Source: Sodalis sp. dw_96
GTDB taxonomy: Bacteria > Pseudomonadota > Gammaproteobacteria > Enterobacterales > Enterobacteriaceae
Assembly (NCBI RefSeq): GCF_018449575.1
Contig: NZ_JAAVUT010000003.1
Span: 310,001 to 374,000 of the forward strand
DNA length: 64,000 nucleotides
Reading direction: 5' to 3'
Position numbers and translations under genes: made by a program. The notes under the pieces were generated by a model. That model was not told the origin of the DNA and made no database searches. It saw only the letters and a list, made by a program, of their open reading frames with translations. Positions 1 to 11,813 of this stretch are shown here, in pieces (the first letter of the stretch is position 1; each line of letters opens with the position of its first letter).

Positions 1-171
1 GGACTGTCGCGGTCCTCGGGAGGCCGGGCTTCGGGATGGATTGGTTCCGGGGGGTGCGCTGCCATAATGACCTCATGTGATGATGTCGGCCAAGTATAAC
101 CCGTGCATCCCGCTGACGACAGTCTTGATGGTCCTGTGCCCTTGCACTCCTTTGGATTGGCGGCGGGGTAC
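1..171 (-). other. Edge region with possible 5' end of an unidentified gene
   Basis: Downstream of aspA. On the minus strand an ATG at 65-63, preceded by a GAGGTC ribosome-binding-like stretch, opens a frame without stops to the window edge (about 21 codons, beginning MAAHPPEP). It does not resemble the start of DcuA, the usual neighbour of aspA in E. coli. It may be chance. Nothing else is recognisable here. Confidence 0.15.
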
Positions 172-1608
172 TTATAGCTGCTTTTCGTCGTCGTAGCGCC
201 GGGCCTTGTAGGTCGGGTGCATCAGATTATCCAGCGAAAAAATATCATCCAGTTCGGCGGGTGTCAGCAGCCCGCGCTCCAGCACCACCTCCCGGACGCT
301 TTTCCCCGTCTCCGCGCAGATTTTGCCGACGATATCGCCGTTATGATGGCCGATAAACGGGTTCAGAAAGGTAACGATGCCTATGGAGTTAAACACATAG
401 GATTCACAGACCTCCCGATTGGCGCTGATGCCGCCGATGCATTTCTCCAGCAGATTGTCGCAGGCGTGGTTCAGGATGTGGATAGATTCAAACATGGCCT
501 GGCTGATAACCGGCTCCATGACATTCAGCTGCAACTGTCCCGCCTCCGCCGCCATGGTGATGCAGGTATCGTTGCCTATGACTTTAAAGCACACCTGGTT
601 AACCACCTCCGGGATGACCGGATTAACCTTGGCGGGCATAATGGACGAGCCGGCCTGGAGCTGCGGCAGGTTAATCTCATTGAGCCCGGCGCGCGGGCCG
701 GAAGAGAGCAGGCGCAGGTCGTTGCAGATTTTGGAGAGTTTTACCGCCAGGCGCTTTAAGGCGCTGTGTACCATGACGTACGCGCCGCAGTCCGAGGTGG
801 CTTCAATCAAATCTTCCGCCGGTATGCAGGGGAGACCGCTGATTTCCGCCAGCTTCTGTACCGCCAGGACCTGATATCCGTCCGGGGTGTTGAGCCGGGT
901 GCCGATGGCGGTGGCCCCCAGATTCACTTCCAGCAGCAGTTCGGCGCTGCGCAGCAGGTTTTTATTCTCTTCTTTCAGCAAAATGGTGAAAGCATGAAAT
1001 TCCTGGCCCAAAGTCATGGGCACCGCGTCCTGCAACTGGGTGCGGCCCATTTTGAGGATGGTGGAAAATTCGCGGGCTTTACGTTCAAAACCCTCTCCCA
1101 GGCGGCCCACGGCGTCTATCAACGTGAGAATCGAGCTGTAAACCGCGATGCGAAAGCCGGTGGGATAAACATCGTTGGTGGATTGGCATTTGTTAAGATG
1201 ATCGTTGGGATTGAGGAACTGGTAGTCCCCTTTGTGATGTCCCATTAATTCCAGCCCGATATTGGCCAGCACTTCGTTGGTGTTCATATTCACCGAGGTT
1301 CCGGCGCCGCCCTGGAAAACGTCGATGGGAAATTGATCCAGGCAGCGGCCCTTGGTCAATACCTCGTCGCAGGCGGCGACGATGACATCGGCAATGGCGT
1401 GGGGGAGGGTCTCAAGCTCTTTATTAGCCAACGCCGCCGCTTTTTTTACCAGTACCATGCCGCGCACGAATTCCGGGATATCGCCGATTTTAGTGTTGCT
1501 GATGCGGAAATTTTCCACGGCGCGCAGGGTGTGAATGCCATAATAGGCATCGGAGGGAACTTCACGGGTGCCGAGCAGGTCTTCTTCTATACGGATATTT
1601 CTCGCCAT
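172..1608 (-). CDS. aspA: Aspartate ammonia-lyase (aspartase)
   Basis: Cytoplasmic homotetrameric enzyme that deaminates L-aspartate to fumarate and ammonia, feeding fumarate respiration. The protein is 478 aa, full length for the family, and collinear with enterobacterial AspA. The fumarase/aspartase signature [11 protein letters not shown] lies at residues 320-330, and the substrate-binding region around STNDVYPT is at about 143-150. The ATG at 1608 is preceded by AAGGAAG. Its product fumarate is the substrate of the frdCAB enzyme encoded 6 kb away, so the two could work together under anaerobiosis. Identity is secure. Confidence 0.97.
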   Translation of the reverse strand: MARNIRIEEDLLGTREVPSDAYYGIHTLRAVENFRISNTKIGDIPEFVRGMVLVKKAAALANKELETLPHAIADVIVAACDEVLTKGRCLDQFPIDVFQGGAGTSVNMNTNEVLANIGLELMGHHKGDYQFLNPNDHLNKCQSTNDVYPTGFRIAVYSSILTLIDAVGRLGEGFERKAREFSTILKMGRTQLQDAVPMTLGQEFHAFTILLKEENKNLLRSAELLLEVNLGATAIGTRLNTPDGYQVLAVQKLAEISGLPCIPAEDLIEATSDCGAYVMVHSALKRLAVKLSKICNDLRLLSSGPRAGLNEINLPQLQAGSSIMPAKVNPVIPEVVNQVCFKVIGNDTCITMAAEAGQLQLNVMEPVISQAMFESIHILNHACDNLLEKCIGGISANREVCESYVFNSIGIVTFLNPFIGHHNGDIVGKICAETGKSVREVVLERGLLTPAELDDIFSLDNLMHPTYKARRYDDEKQL

Positions 1609-1699
1609 AACGTGCTTCCTTAAAAAGCGTTAATGTCCACTGGTGTTAAGGTATAATAGTGGAATCATTTTATTATCCAGCGCGTTGCACTGGCAATAG

Positions 1700-1760
1700 G
1701 TATTCTAGGCATCATTATATGCTGTAAAGCTTTGCTGGCTATTAACTTGATCACGAATAT
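1700..1760 (-). promoter_or_regulatory. Probable CRP-activated aspA promoter
   Basis: Reading leftwards, a perfect -10 hexamer TATAAT (complement of 1714-1719) follows a GTGATC half-site (complement of 1748-1753) centred about 42 bases upstream of the expected start point, the class II CRP position. The second CRP half-site is poor. The rest of the 388-base aspA-fxsA gap shows no gene. Confidence 0.4.
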
Positions 1761-1996
1761 TTAACTTTTTTATTACAGAATTGAAATGGGCTTGGCCGGC
1801 GATGCCGGTATACGTCCCACACGTATAGCGCACGCGGTGTAGACCGGCAATGGGTGCGCAAATCCCGCCGGAGAGACCCTTAAGGTGTAAAGTGACGTAA
1901 ATAAGCCGGGTCTACGGGTTGAATAACGCCCCTGCGGATACCATTACAACAAAAGGCGTTACATTAAGCGGTCGAATTCACTCTGAGGAGAGTCTG

Positions 1997-2464
1997 GTGC
2001 GTTGGTTACCCTTGCTGGTTATTTTTCTGGTGGTCTATATCGAAATCACCCTGTTTATCCAGGTGGCGCAGGCGATCGGCGTGCTGTTTACCCTGTTGCT
2101 GGTGATCCTGACCTCTTTCGTCGGCGTTTCCCTGGTGCGGGCCCAGGGCATCATCATCCTGACCCAGATGCAGGTTAAGATAGCCAATGGCGAAAGCCCG
2201 GCGGCTGAAATGATCAAAAGCGTGTCTGTCCTGCTGGCGGGGTTTTTATTGCTCTTGCCGGGTTTTTTCACCGATTTTCTCGGCTTGCTGCTGCTGTTGC
2301 CCCCCGTCCAGAACTCCCTGACCCTGCGGCTGCTGCCTTATCTGCATTTTCAGCGCGGCGGCGGATTCGGTACCCAAGGCGGCGGCGAGACGTTCGACGG
2401 GGAGTTCAAGCGTAAAGACATTCCCCAGGACCGTATCGAGCATCACCCCGACGACAAAAAATAG
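1997..2464 (+). CDS. fxsA: FxsA family inner-membrane protein
   Basis: Small polytopic membrane protein. In E. coli, extra copies of FxsA relieve exclusion of phage T7 by the F plasmid; its normal role is unclear. I place the start at the GTG of 1997, because GAGGAG lies six bases upstream and the product (155 aa, beginning with Val-Arg-Trp-Leu-Pro) then matches the usual length. The longer upstream frame has no family similarity. Hydrophobic segments cover roughly residues 1-40 and 70-105 (GFFTDFLGLLLLLPPVQ), followed by a polar, glycine-rich then charged tail. It lies between aspA and groES as in E. coli. Confidence 0.92.
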   Translation: MRWLPLLVIFLVVYIEITLFIQVAQAIGVLFTLLLVILTSFVGVSLVRAQGIIILTQMQVKIANGESPAAEMIKSVSVLLAGFLLLLPGFFTDFLGLLLLLPPVQNSLTLRLLPYLHFQRGGGFGTQGGGETFDGEFKRKDIPQDRIEHHPDDKK

Positions 2465-2571
2465 ATAAAATAGTACATGGAGAAACACGTTATTTAAGAG
2501 TTTGATTTAAAATGCGTTTTATCTATAGTGTGTAAAATATGGCCATTCGGGCAAAAAAAATCTTCTTTTTA

Positions 2572-2601
2572 CCCTTGAAGCGTACCTGAACGCCCCCATC
2601 T
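2572..2601 (+). promoter_or_regulatory. Heat-shock (sigma-32) promoter of groES-groEL
   Basis: A -35 element CCCTTGAAG (2572-2580) and a -10 element CCCCATCT (2594-2601), with 14 bases between CTTGAA and CCCCAT, match the sigma-32 consensus closely. The site is 82 bases upstream of groES, so heat-shock control is expected. Confidence 0.85.
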
Positions 2602-2670
2602 TAAACACCACGAGGCCGGGCATGAGGGCATGCCTGGCGTTCATCCCGAAACAGATACGGACTTTCTTAA

Positions 2671-2976
<306 letters not shown>

Positions 2977-3000
2977 TTCACGCGTAATCATCTGAACTGA

Positions 3001-4671
<1,671 letters not shown>

Positions 4672-4698
4672 TGCCCCTGGTTCACCGTTAGTTTTCTC

Positions 4699-4728
4699 AA
4701 CCCCCGGCCTCCGGGGGTTTTGTTTTTT
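4699..4728 (+). terminator. Rho-independent terminator of groES-groEL
   Basis: AACCCCCGG, a three-base loop and CCGGGGGTT form a GC-rich hairpin followed directly by a T-rich run (TTTTGTTTTTTT), 28 bases after the groEL stop codon. Confidence 0.9.
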
Positions 4729-4878
4729 TGGCAAAAAATTATCAACCGGCACGTTTTTAAGGTATAAACAGTGGGCAGTATGGGCAAGGTTAACAGTGGT
4801 ATTTCGCTGTCGGTTGCCCAAGGGAAGCATGGCGCACAGTAAAACTTTTGCCGGACAAATTAAAATTCGAGGAAAACG

Positions 4879-5235
4879 ATGCGAATCAAATTTCTACTCT
4901 GTCTTTGCGCAGGGACTTTGTTGTTAGCGGGATGCAGTACCGGTAATCAACTGACCGCCGCCGGCCAGTCGGTTAAATTCACCGAGGATCAGCCGGCCGC
5001 CAACTGCCGTCTACTGGGTTCGGTGCTCGGTACACAAAGTAACTGGCTGTCGGGGCAAGGCGGCGAGGATAGCTCAATGCGCGGCGCAGCCAATGACTTG
5101 CGCAATAAAGCCGCGGCAATGGGCGGTAACGTCATTTATAAAGCCGGGAGCCCGGTAAGCAAGACGGAAACCTACCTGTCCAGTTTTGTGCCGCTGGACA
5201 GCAAGCTTCAGGGCCAGGTTTATCAATGCCCTTAG
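4879..5235 (+). CDS. yjeI: YjeI family outer-membrane lipoprotein (DUF4156)
   Basis: Putative lipoprotein of unknown role, 118 aa. A signal peptide with lipobox LLAGC ends at about Cys19. The conserved core SNWLSGQGGE...SMRGAANDLRNKAAAMGGNVIY is plainly YjeI/DUF4156. It lies between groEL and epmB as in E. coli. A hairpin without a T-run (CATCGTCCCG/CGGGACGATG, 5254-5278) separates it from the convergent epmB. Confidence 0.9.
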   Translation: MRIKFLLCLCAGTLLLAGCSTGNQLTAAGQSVKFTEDQPAANCRLLGSVLGTQSNWLSGQGGEDSSMRGAANDLRNKAAAMGGNVIYKAGSPVSKTETYLSSFVPLDSKLQGQVYQCP

Positions 5236-5285
5236 GTTTTAGCGCAGGCCAGCCATCGTCCCGCCGACCGGGACGATGACATCGA

Positions 5286-6314
5286 CTATTGCTGCCGCAG
5301 CCCTATGTCAATCAGGGTCTTGCTGCGTTCGCCGCCGATTTCCCGCGCCAGCTTCGGCACCAGGTAACCCGAGACCCTGGTCATGAGCTGCCGCATGATT
5401 TTCCGGGCTTCGTCATCGGGCACCATAAAATGCGCGGCTCCCTGTACCTTGTCCAGAACATGTAAATAATAGGGCAAAATACCGGCGGCAAACAGCGCTT
5501 CGCTCAGTGCCGCCAGGGTATCGGCATTATCATTGACACCCCGCAGCAGCACGCTTTGGTTGAGCAATACCACCTGTGCCCGGCGCAGTTGTGCCATACT
5601 TTCTCTGAATGACCGGTCTATCTCGTTGGCATGGTTGATATGGGTAATCAAAACCGTTTTAAGGCGGCTGTCCGCCAGGCGTTGGCATAACGCGGGCGTG
5701 ATGCGGGCGGGGATCACCACCGGCAGGCGGGTATGAATGCGCAGGGTTTTGATATGAGCGATGGCTTCAAGCCGGCTTATCAGTTCCGCCAGTTCATGAT
5801 CTTTTGCCATCAGCGGATCGCCGCCGGAGAAAATGATTTCATTCAGTTCCGGATGGAGCCGGATATACTCTAGCGCCGCGGCCCAGTTACCTTTGGTGCC
5901 CTGGTTATCCTGATAGGGGAAATGGCGTCTGAAGCAGTAGCGGCAGTTCACCGCGCAGCCGCCTTTCACCAGCAACAGCGCGCGGTTAGCGTATTTATGC
6001 AGCAGGCCCGGCACCACGCTCCGTTGCTCTTCCAGGGGATCAATGCTAAAACCCGGTACATCGAGGAATTCCTCCCGGGACGTCAATATTTGCCGTAACA
6101 AAGGATCGTTGGGGTTGCCCGGTTCCATGCGCTGGACAAAAGCTCTCGGCACCCGAAAAGGGAATAGTCGCCGCGCGGCGGCCCCTTCATGTAATTCCTT
6201 ATGGTTTTCGAGATGGAGTTGTTGCAGCAGTTCAATGGGATCGGTGATGACATCAGCAAGTTGCAGCAACCAATCTTCTCTAGTTGGGGTATTTCGGGTT
6301 ACAATGTCTGCCAT
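5286..6314 (-). CDS. epmB: EF-P (R)-beta-lysylation protein EpmB, radical SAM lysine 2,3-aminomutase
   Basis: Converts L-alpha-lysine to (R)-beta-lysine, which EpmA attaches to EF-P. The protein is 342 aa. The radical-SAM cluster motif is Cys120-x3-Cys124-x2-Cys127 (CAVNCRYC), followed by the SAM-contacting GGDP at about residues 164-167. It is divergent from efp, with starts 40 bases apart, so the modifying enzyme and its target share a control region. epmA is also in this window, so the lysylation route is complete. Confidence 0.96.
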   Translation of the reverse strand: MADIVTRNTPTREDWLLQLADVITDPIELLQQLHLENHKELHEGAAARRLFPFRVPRAFVQRMEPGNPNDPLLRQILTSREEFLDVPGFSIDPLEEQRSVVPGLLHKYANRALLLVKGGCAVNCRYCFRRHFPYQDNQGTKGNWAAALEYIRLHPELNEIIFSGGDPLMAKDHELAELISRLEAIAHIKTLRIHTRLPVVIPARITPALCQRLADSRLKTVLITHINHANEIDRSFRESMAQLRRAQVVLLNQSVLLRGVNDNADTLAALSEALFAAGILPYYLHVLDKVQGAAHFMVPDDEARKIMRQLMTRVSGYLVPKLAREIGGERSKTLIDIGLRQQ

Positions 6315-6353
6315 TTTTTTGGCTTAATTACCAAGTTTATTAAGAGGACCACC

Positions 6354-6920
6354 ATGGCGTCTTATAGTACCAATGAATTCCGTTCCGGTCTCAAAATCAT
6401 GCAAGACGGTGAGCCGTGCGCGATCATTGATAACGAGTTCGTAAAACCGGGCAAAGGACAGGCGTTCAACCGCGTAAGGATTCGCAAGCTGATCTCCGGA
6501 AAAGTACTGGAAAAGACGTTTAAATCCGGCGACTCCGTTGAAGCGGCCGATGTGATGGATATGAATCTGACTTACCTCTATAACGACGGTGAGTTCTGGC
6601 ATTTCATGAATAATGAAACCTTTGAGCAACTGGCCGCCGATGTCAAAGCCGTGGGCGACAACGCCAAATGGCTGGTGGAACAGGCTGAGTGCGTATTGAC
6701 GTTGTGGAACGGGCAGCCCATCGCCGTAACGCCGCCTAATTTTGTCGAACTGGAAATCACCGACACCGATCCGGGCCTGAAAGGCGATACCGCGGGTACC
6801 GGCGGTAAACCCGCCACCCTGACCACCGGCGCGGTTGTAAAAGTGCCTCTGTTTGTCCAGATTGGCGAAGTGATCCGAGTGGATACCCGTTCCGGCGAGT
6901 ATGTCTCCCGCGTGAAATAA
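6354..6920 (+). CDS. efp: Elongation factor P
   Basis: Ribosome-binding factor that relieves stalling at polyproline stretches. The protein is 188 aa, starting at the ATG of 6354 (MASYSTNEF) with AAGAGGA upstream; the frame remains open further 5' but without family similarity. The lysylated residue Lys34 is present in the loop VKPGKGQAF. The N-terminal KOW-like and two OB domains are complete, ending in GEYVSRVK. Confidence 0.98.
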   Translation: MASYSTNEFRSGLKIMQDGEPCAIIDNEFVKPGKGQAFNRVRIRKLISGKVLEKTFKSGDSVEAADVMDMNLTYLYNDGEFWHFMNNETFEQLAADVKAVGDNAKWLVEQAECVLTLWNGQPIAVTPPNFVELEITDTDPGLKGDTAGTGGKPATLTTGAVVKVPLFVQIGEVIRVDTRSGEYVSRVK

Positions 6921-6991
6921 AAACGAACCGGGAATTCTGTCAACGGGCGGTCTTTCCGGTGTTTTTCAGGTTAGCAAGGAATACGGCGATT

Positions 6992-7129
6992 ATGTTACCC
7001 AGAACGTTAAAACTGATCGTTATCACATTTTTAATGTCGGCGATACTGAGCGGCTGCAATACCACTCGTGGTTTTGGCGAGGATGTCCAACATCTGGGCG
7101 GGAGCATCGCCCACGCCGCCTCCAAGTAA
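6992..7129 (+). CDS. ecnA: Entericidin A-like lipoprotein
   Basis: A 45-aa lipoprotein with a hydrophobic signal segment and lipobox ILSGC (Cys22 mature N-terminus), followed by NTTRGFGEDVQHLGGSI. This matches EcnA, the proposed antidote of the entericidin locus. It directly follows efp as in E. coli, and ecnB is next. I found it by reading the sequence between efp and frdC. Confidence 0.88.
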   Translation: MLPRTLKLIVITFLMSAILSGCNTTRGFGEDVQHLGGSIAHAASK

Positions 7130-7227
7130 GTTGTCACGAAATATTTCAGCAAAAGGCAAACGCTATACACTTTTTTTACTAAGCTTAAAGGGACGTACTT
7201 CTAAAGCTCACTAAAAAGGAAATTGTT

Positions 7228-7359
7228 ATGCTGAAAAAAAGTATTATGGCCGTCGCCGCATTGCTGATCCTTTCTTCCCTCGCGGCGTGTAATACCACTC
7301 GCGGGGTTGGAGAAGATGTTTCCGCCGGTGGACGGGCTATTCAGCGCACTGCGCAATAG
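7228..7359 (+). CDS. ecnB: Entericidin B-like lipoprotein
   Basis: A 43-aa lipoprotein with signal peptide [17 protein letters not shown], lipobox LAAC and mature part [14 protein letters not shown], matching EcnB, the bacteriolytic partner of EcnA in stationary phase. An AAAAAGGA ribosome-binding site precedes the ATG at 7228. The C-terminus is short (RAIQRTAQ). A weak hairpin (GGCTCC/GGAGCC, 7488-7509, followed by TATTTT) may end the transcript. Confidence 0.88.
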   Translation: MLKKSIMAVAALLILSSLAACNTTRGVGEDVSAGGRAIQRTAQ

Positions 7360-7797
7360 TCGATGTGTTGATACTACGAATTCTTGCGGGTCATGACTCT
7401 GGTACGGGCACTAAACTCGTATTGGCGACCGCTCCAGATTTATCCCGATGATGACGGTTCGACAGTGGCGTGAGACAGCGTCAAAACGGCTCCCTGGTCT
7501 TGTGGAGCCTATTTTACGGCTTCAAGCGCGACGGTAGGGAAAAGAGTGGTTTACCTTAATCGTCTTCCTGCGGTCCGCCTTCATGAAAGTCGCCGCTGCG
7601 ACAGGCTGAATCGATCAATAACACATGTCGGCTATACTTAATTTTTATAACCCCACTATTTAATGACATTTGATACCTGCATCAAAAGTCACCAAAATAT
7701 AATCCGCTATACTCTAAGGTTTGGATTAATTAAATAATTAAAAAACAGTTTAATTTAGTCACAAAATAGAATACTTTTCTTATGCTTCTTCTATGAA

Positions 7798-7846
7798 TTG
7801 ACAGAAATCAAGACCACGCTAATCCAACCCTTATACTCTGCAGTTC
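7798..7846 (+). promoter_or_regulatory. FNR-like site and promoter of frdCAB
   Basis: TTGAC-AGAA-ATCAA at 7798-7811 matches the FNR box TTGAT-N4-ATCAA at nine of ten positions. A -10 hexamer TATACT lies at 7832-7837, placing the box about 41 bases upstream of the likely start point, the class II activation position. This predicts anaerobic induction. The rest of the 533-base ecnB-frdC gap is AT-rich in its 3' part and shows no gene. Confidence 0.6.
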
Positions 7847-7892
7847 AAAACAAAGTCTTTTAGCTTTTTCTAGTTTCCAATGGAGGGACTCC

Positions 7893-8666
7893 ATGTCAAA
7901 CGAAGAAGATGTACTGATCAACCGAGCAGGTTTAGCCGATAAAGCTAAGAAGTCACGTCTGCCCGCCAGGCTGGATTTGCTGCAAAGCTTATCCGGCCTG
8001 TTATTATTTCTGTTCATGTGCGGACATATGTTTTTTGTCGCATCCATCCTGTTGGGTCGCGATGCGATGTGGACCATTACCAAATTTTTTGAAGGCTATT
8101 TCTTTTTCGGCGGTAAAAGCTACCCGTGGATTGTTTCCATCGTGGTGGGCTGCGTAGCCTTTCTGTTCGTATTTCACGCCTTGCTGGCGGTGCGTAAATT
8201 CCCCAGCAGCTATAAACAATACCGCGCCTATCGCGTCCATATGAAAGGGATGCATCACGAAGACACCACGCTGTGGATATGGCAAGTGTATACCGGCTTT
8301 GCCCTCTTCTTCCTGGCGTCCGCCCATCTCTACCAGATGTTTTTCTGGCCGCAGCTCATTGGTCCTTACGGATCCGGCGCACGCATGTGGAGCGATATGC
8401 TGTGGCCTTTTTATCTGATTATGCTTATAGCCATTGAATTACACGGCGGTATCGGTATTTATCGCCTGGCGGTCAAATGGTGCATTCCCAATGCCCCGCG
8501 CCATACGCTGAAAAAAATCAAATGGGGTTTGACGGTATTTTTCATGGTTATCGGCTTACTTACGCTGGTGGCTTATATGAAAATCGGCTATGAACACAGA
8601 GATAATCCTAATGAAAGCTACACCCCAACCTGGGCTGTTAAATCAGTAAATGAGGGTGGTAAATGA
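7893..8666 (+). CDS. frdC: Fumarate reductase di-haem cytochrome b subunit (epsilonproteobacterial type)
   Basis: Membrane anchor of menaquinol:fumarate reductase. The protein is 257 aa with five hydrophobic segments. Four histidines stand where the two haems are held in Wolinella FrdC (44, 93, 143, 182 there): His45 (FMCGHMFF), His95 (FVFHALL), His145 (ASAHLYQ) and His184 (IELHGGIG). Glu67 and Glu182 line up with Wolinella Glu66 (menaquinol oxidation) and Glu180 (E-pathway). The E. coli enzyme instead has two haem-free anchors, FrdC and FrdD. First gene of frdCAB, with GGAGGG before the ATG. Confidence 0.93.
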   Translation: MSNEEDVLINRAGLADKAKKSRLPARLDLLQSLSGLLLFLFMCGHMFFVASILLGRDAMWTITKFFEGYFFFGGKSYPWIVSIVVGCVAFLFVFHALLAVRKFPSSYKQYRAYRVHMKGMHHEDTTLWIWQVYTGFALFFLASAHLYQMFFWPQLIGPYGSGARMWSDMLWPFYLIMLIAIELHGGIGIYRLAVKWCIPNAPRHTLKKIKWGLTVFFMVIGLLTLVAYMKIGYEHRDNPNESYTPTWAVKSVNEGGK

Positions 8667-10648
8667 AAACTATCGTAACGGACGTACTGGTTATTGGCGG
8701 CGGTTTGGCGGGCCTGCGTTTGGGCGTAGGGGCTAAACGCCGTGGACATGATGTCACGCTTCTTTCACTGGTTCCGCCGAAACGCTCTCACTCCGCCGCC
8801 GCACAGGGCGGTATGCAGGCTTCGTTGGCCAACGTTATCAAGGGGCAAGGCGATACCGAAGACATTCATTTTGAAGATACGGTGCGCGGCAGCGATTGGG
8901 GCGCCGATCAGGATGTGGTGCGCATGTTTGTGAATACCTCCCCCAAGGCCGTGCGGGAACTGGCCGCCTGGGGTTGCCCCTGGAGCCGTATTACCAAGGG
9001 CGATCGCGAGGTTATCATCAACAGCCAAAAGGTCACCATCACCGAGCGTGACGAGGCGCAGGGATTGATTGCCCAGCGCGACTTCGGCGGCACGAAGAAA
9101 TGGCGCACCTGCTACGTTTCCGACGGTACCGGCCACGCCATGCTGTTTACCGCCAGCGATCGCGCCATTGCCGAAAAAATCGATATTCACGAACGTAAAG
9201 AAGCATTGGCGCTGATCCATGACGGCTCACGCTGTTATGGGGCCATTGTGCGCGATCTTATTACCGGTGAACTGGTGGCCTATGTGGCCAAGGCCACCGC
9301 TATCGCCACCGGCGGGGCCGGCAGGTTGTACCGGGTCTCTACCAACGCGGTGATTTGCGAAGGCATGGGCCATGCGTTGGCGCTGGAAACCGGCGTTGCG
9401 CCGTTGGGCAATATGGAAGCGGTGCAGTTCCATCCCACCGCCATCGTACCGGCCGGTATTCTGGTGACCGAAGGCTGCCGTGGCGACGGCGGTCTGCTGC
9501 GCGACGTGGATGGACATCGCTTTATGCCGGACTATGAACCGGAGAAAAAAGAGCTGGCTTCCAGGGACGTGGTGTCGCGCCGCATGGAAGAACATATCCT
9601 CAAGGGTAAGGGCGCCAAATCCCGCTTCGGTGATCATCTCTGGCTGGATATTACCCTGCTGGGGCGTCATCATATCGAGCACAATCTGCGCGAAGTGAAG
9701 GAAATCTGCGAAAGCTTCCTGGGTATCGACCCGGCGGAAAAATGGATTCCGGTCCGCCCGGCGCAGCACTATACCATGGGCGGGGTGCGCACCAATCCCA
9801 CCGGCGAGTCCCGTACGCTGAAAGGCCTGTTCGCCGCAGGCGAAGCCGCCTGCTGGGATATGCACGGTTTTAATCGCCTGGGAGGCAACTCTGTGGCGGA
9901 AACCGTGGTGGCCGGCATGATCGTCGGCGAATACATCGCCGATTTCTGCGATAACATCGGCAACAGTTTTGATATTCCCATGGGACTGGTTAAGGAGTTC
10001 GGCCGGCGGGAAGAGGCGAAGCTTAACGTCTTGCTCAAAGGCACCGGCACTGAAAACGCCTTTAAGCTCAATATGGAAATGCAGGACACCATGACCCGCT
10101 GCGTGGGGATTTTCCGCAGCGGCGAGGCCCTGCAGGAAGGGGTGGCGAAACTGCAGGAACTGTTGGTGCGCAGCCGTAATATCGGCGTGAGCAATCGGGT
10201 CCCGGGCGTGAACCCCGAGCTGGTGATGGCCTATCGGGTGCAGAAAATGATCAAGCTGGCGCTCACCGTTTCCTATGGCGCATTGCAGCGTACCGAGAGC
10301 CGCGGCGCCCATTTCCGCAGAGACTTCCCGCACCGCGATGACCAGCAGTGGCTCAAGCGTACCCTCTCGTTCTGGCGGGATGATAACGCCACGCTGCCGG
10401 AGCTGGAGTATGAAGACCTGGACGTGATGAAGATGGAGCTTCCGCCGGGGTGGCGCGGTTATGGCGCCAAAGATTATATCGATCATCCCGATACCCCCAA
10501 GCGTGCCGCTGAGGTTGAAGAAATCAAGCAGCGCATGGCCGGGCAAGATCGATACGCCGTTCAGAACGCGATCATGTCTTACACGGATAAGTTGCCAGCC
10601 AAACTGCGCGGACTTAATGAACGCATTGATGAGCCACTGGATAGATGA
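8663..10648 (+). CDS. frdA: Fumarate reductase flavoprotein subunit
   Basis: Catalytic subunit on the cytoplasmic face that reduces fumarate to succinate. The protein is 661 aa. The FAD-binding GGGLAGLR is at residues 12-19, and the covalent-FAD histidine His43 lies in [10 protein letters not shown]. The substrate region includes QFHPT, and the motif ASRDVVSRR holds the expected catalytic arginine. Large blocks match Wolinella FrdA as I recall it ([35 protein letters not shown]). It overlaps frdC by four bases (ATGA), so it is translationally coupled. Confidence 0.95.
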   Translation: MKTIVTDVLVIGGGLAGLRLGVGAKRRGHDVTLLSLVPPKRSHSAAAQGGMQASLANVIKGQGDTEDIHFEDTVRGSDWGADQDVVRMFVNTSPKAVRELAAWGCPWSRITKGDREVIINSQKVTITERDEAQGLIAQRDFGGTKKWRTCYVSDGTGHAMLFTASDRAIAEKIDIHERKEALALIHDGSRCYGAIVRDLITGELVAYVAKATAIATGGAGRLYRVSTNAVICEGMGHALALETGVAPLGNMEAVQFHPTAIVPAGILVTEGCRGDGGLLRDVDGHRFMPDYEPEKKELASRDVVSRRMEEHILKGKGAKSRFGDHLWLDITLLGRHHIEHNLREVKEICESFLGIDPAEKWIPVRPAQHYTMGGVRTNPTGESRTLKGLFAAGEAACWDMHGFNRLGGNSVAETVVAGMIVGEYIADFCDNIGNSFDIPMGLVKEFGRREEAKLNVLLKGTGTENAFKLNMEMQDTMTRCVGIFRSGEALQEGVAKLQELLVRSRNIGVSNRVPGVNPELVMAYRVQKMIKLALTVSYGALQRTESRGAHFRRDFPHRDDQQWLKRTLSFWRDDNATLPELEYEDLDVMKMELPPGWRGYGAKDYIDHPDTPKRAAEVEEIKQRMAGQDRYAVQNAIMSYTDKLPAKLRGLNERIDEPLDR

Positions 10649-10655
10649 GCTACCT

Positions 10656-11462
10656 ATGAACGAAAATCAAAACAATGACGTACCGCTTACCCCGGACCAA
10701 GTCGCTGCTTTCACCGGTAATGGTAATAATGAGAAGCAGGCGCCGAATCGTCTGCTGACGCTGCGTATTTTGCGTTATAACCCGCAGGATCCGGCCAGTA
10801 AGCCGCATATGCAAAGCTACCAGGTCGAAGAAGCGGTGGGTATGACCCTGTTTATCGCGTTAAATGAAATCCGGCAGCATCAGGATCCGACGCTGCAATT
10901 CGATTTTGTCTGCCGCGCGGGTATCTGCGGCAGTTGCGCGATGACCATCAACGGCCGGCCCGGTTTGGCTTGCCGCACGTTGACCAAATCCCTGGGGACG
11001 GAGATTTCGTTAACCCCGCTGCCGTTCTTTGAACTGATTGGCGATCTGTCCGTGAATACCGGCAAATGGATGCATGGTATGAGCGAGCGGCTGCAAACCT
11101 GGGTGCATATCAAAGAGCAGGAGATCAATCTGAGCAAAGCGGAAGAGCGGATGGATCCGACTCTGGCCGAGAAAATCTACGAGCTTGATCGTTGTATAGA
11201 ATGCGGTTCGTGCGTTGCCGCCTGCGGCACCGCACAGATGAGGCACGATTTTATCGGCGCGGTGGGCATGGGTAAAATCGCCCGTTTCCGTATGGATCCC
11301 CGGGATGATCGCACCGATGACGATTATTATGAAGTTATCGGCGATGATAACGGCGTATTCGGCTGTATGTCGCTGCTGGCCTGCCATGATATCTGCCCGA
11401 AACAGCTGCCGCTGCAAACCCAGATAGCGTTCCTGCGCAGAAAGATGGCGACGATCGGTTAG
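10656..11462 (+). CDS. frdB: Fumarate reductase iron-sulfur subunit
   Basis: Electron-transfer subunit linking the haems of FrdC to the flavin of FrdA. With the ATG at 10656 it is 268 aa. It has [2Fe-2S] ligands Cys86, Cys91, Cys94 and Cys106; [4Fe-4S] ligands in CIECGSC (180-186), with Cys190, Cys243 and Cys247 supplying the remaining ligands of that cluster and of the [3Fe-4S] cluster together with Cys237. An N-terminal extension of about 30 polar residues precedes the usual start. An in-frame ATG at 10629, inside frdA, is the alternative start. Third gene of frdCAB. Confidence 0.93.
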   Translation: MNENQNNDVPLTPDQVAAFTGNGNNEKQAPNRLLTLRILRYNPQDPASKPHMQSYQVEEAVGMTLFIALNEIRQHQDPTLQFDFVCRAGICGSCAMTINGRPGLACRTLTKSLGTEISLTPLPFFELIGDLSVNTGKWMHGMSERLQTWVHIKEQEINLSKAEERMDPTLAEKIYELDRCIECGSCVAACGTAQMRHDFIGAVGMGKIARFRMDPRDDRTDDDYYEVIGDDNGVFGCMSLLACHDICPKQLPLQTQIAFLRRKMATIG

Positions 11463-11541
11463 TCGCTTATTTGGTATAGTTGCTGGCGGTGTTATTCGCC
11501 TGAATATCATTAGGTATAGCTTGGATGCTATATTTTTACCG

Positions 11542-11679
11542 GCTGACCAAGTGTCCGGCCGGGACAGGATGATAGATCGTAAACACGCCGTGAATCCATC
11601 CCTGGAGGCTCGATCCGCGCCATCCCTGGCGCGGACGGTTTACTCTTCTATCTTCCCGTCCCGCCCCATTATCTCCGAG
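11542..11679 (+). repeat. 138-bp intergenic palindromic repeat, copy 1
   Basis: Copy 1 of an element repeated at 43547-43684 with the same length and about 80-85 percent identity by eye. It has an inner hairpin (CGCGCC...GGCGCG) and outer arms pairing GATGATAGA with TCTATC, flanked by GTAAAC/GTTTAC. In the other copy the arm reads GCCAGA and pairs with TCTGGC, so pairing is kept by compensating changes. It fills much of the frdB-epmA gap (11463-11813). Confidence 0.75.
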
Positions 11680-11813
11680 TTAGCCTGTTAAAAGGCCGCC
11701 ACTCCCCCTCTACAGAACGGTAACTTCTCCGCCATCGGGCGTGACGATGAATTTGTTTAGCTGGCGGGATACGGGTAGACTTCATCCCCGGTTTGAATCA
11801 GGAGGGACTCATC

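Noticed and set aside
7670-7685. FNR box TTGAT-N6-ATCAA upstream of frdC
   Set aside because: The half-sites are perfect but separated by six bases instead of four; the box at 7798 fits spacing and promoter position better.
9227-10546. 439-aa open frame antisense to frdA
   Set aside because: Lies wholly inside a well-supported gene and has His/Gly/Ala-rich composition typical of antisense to GC-rich coding DNA.
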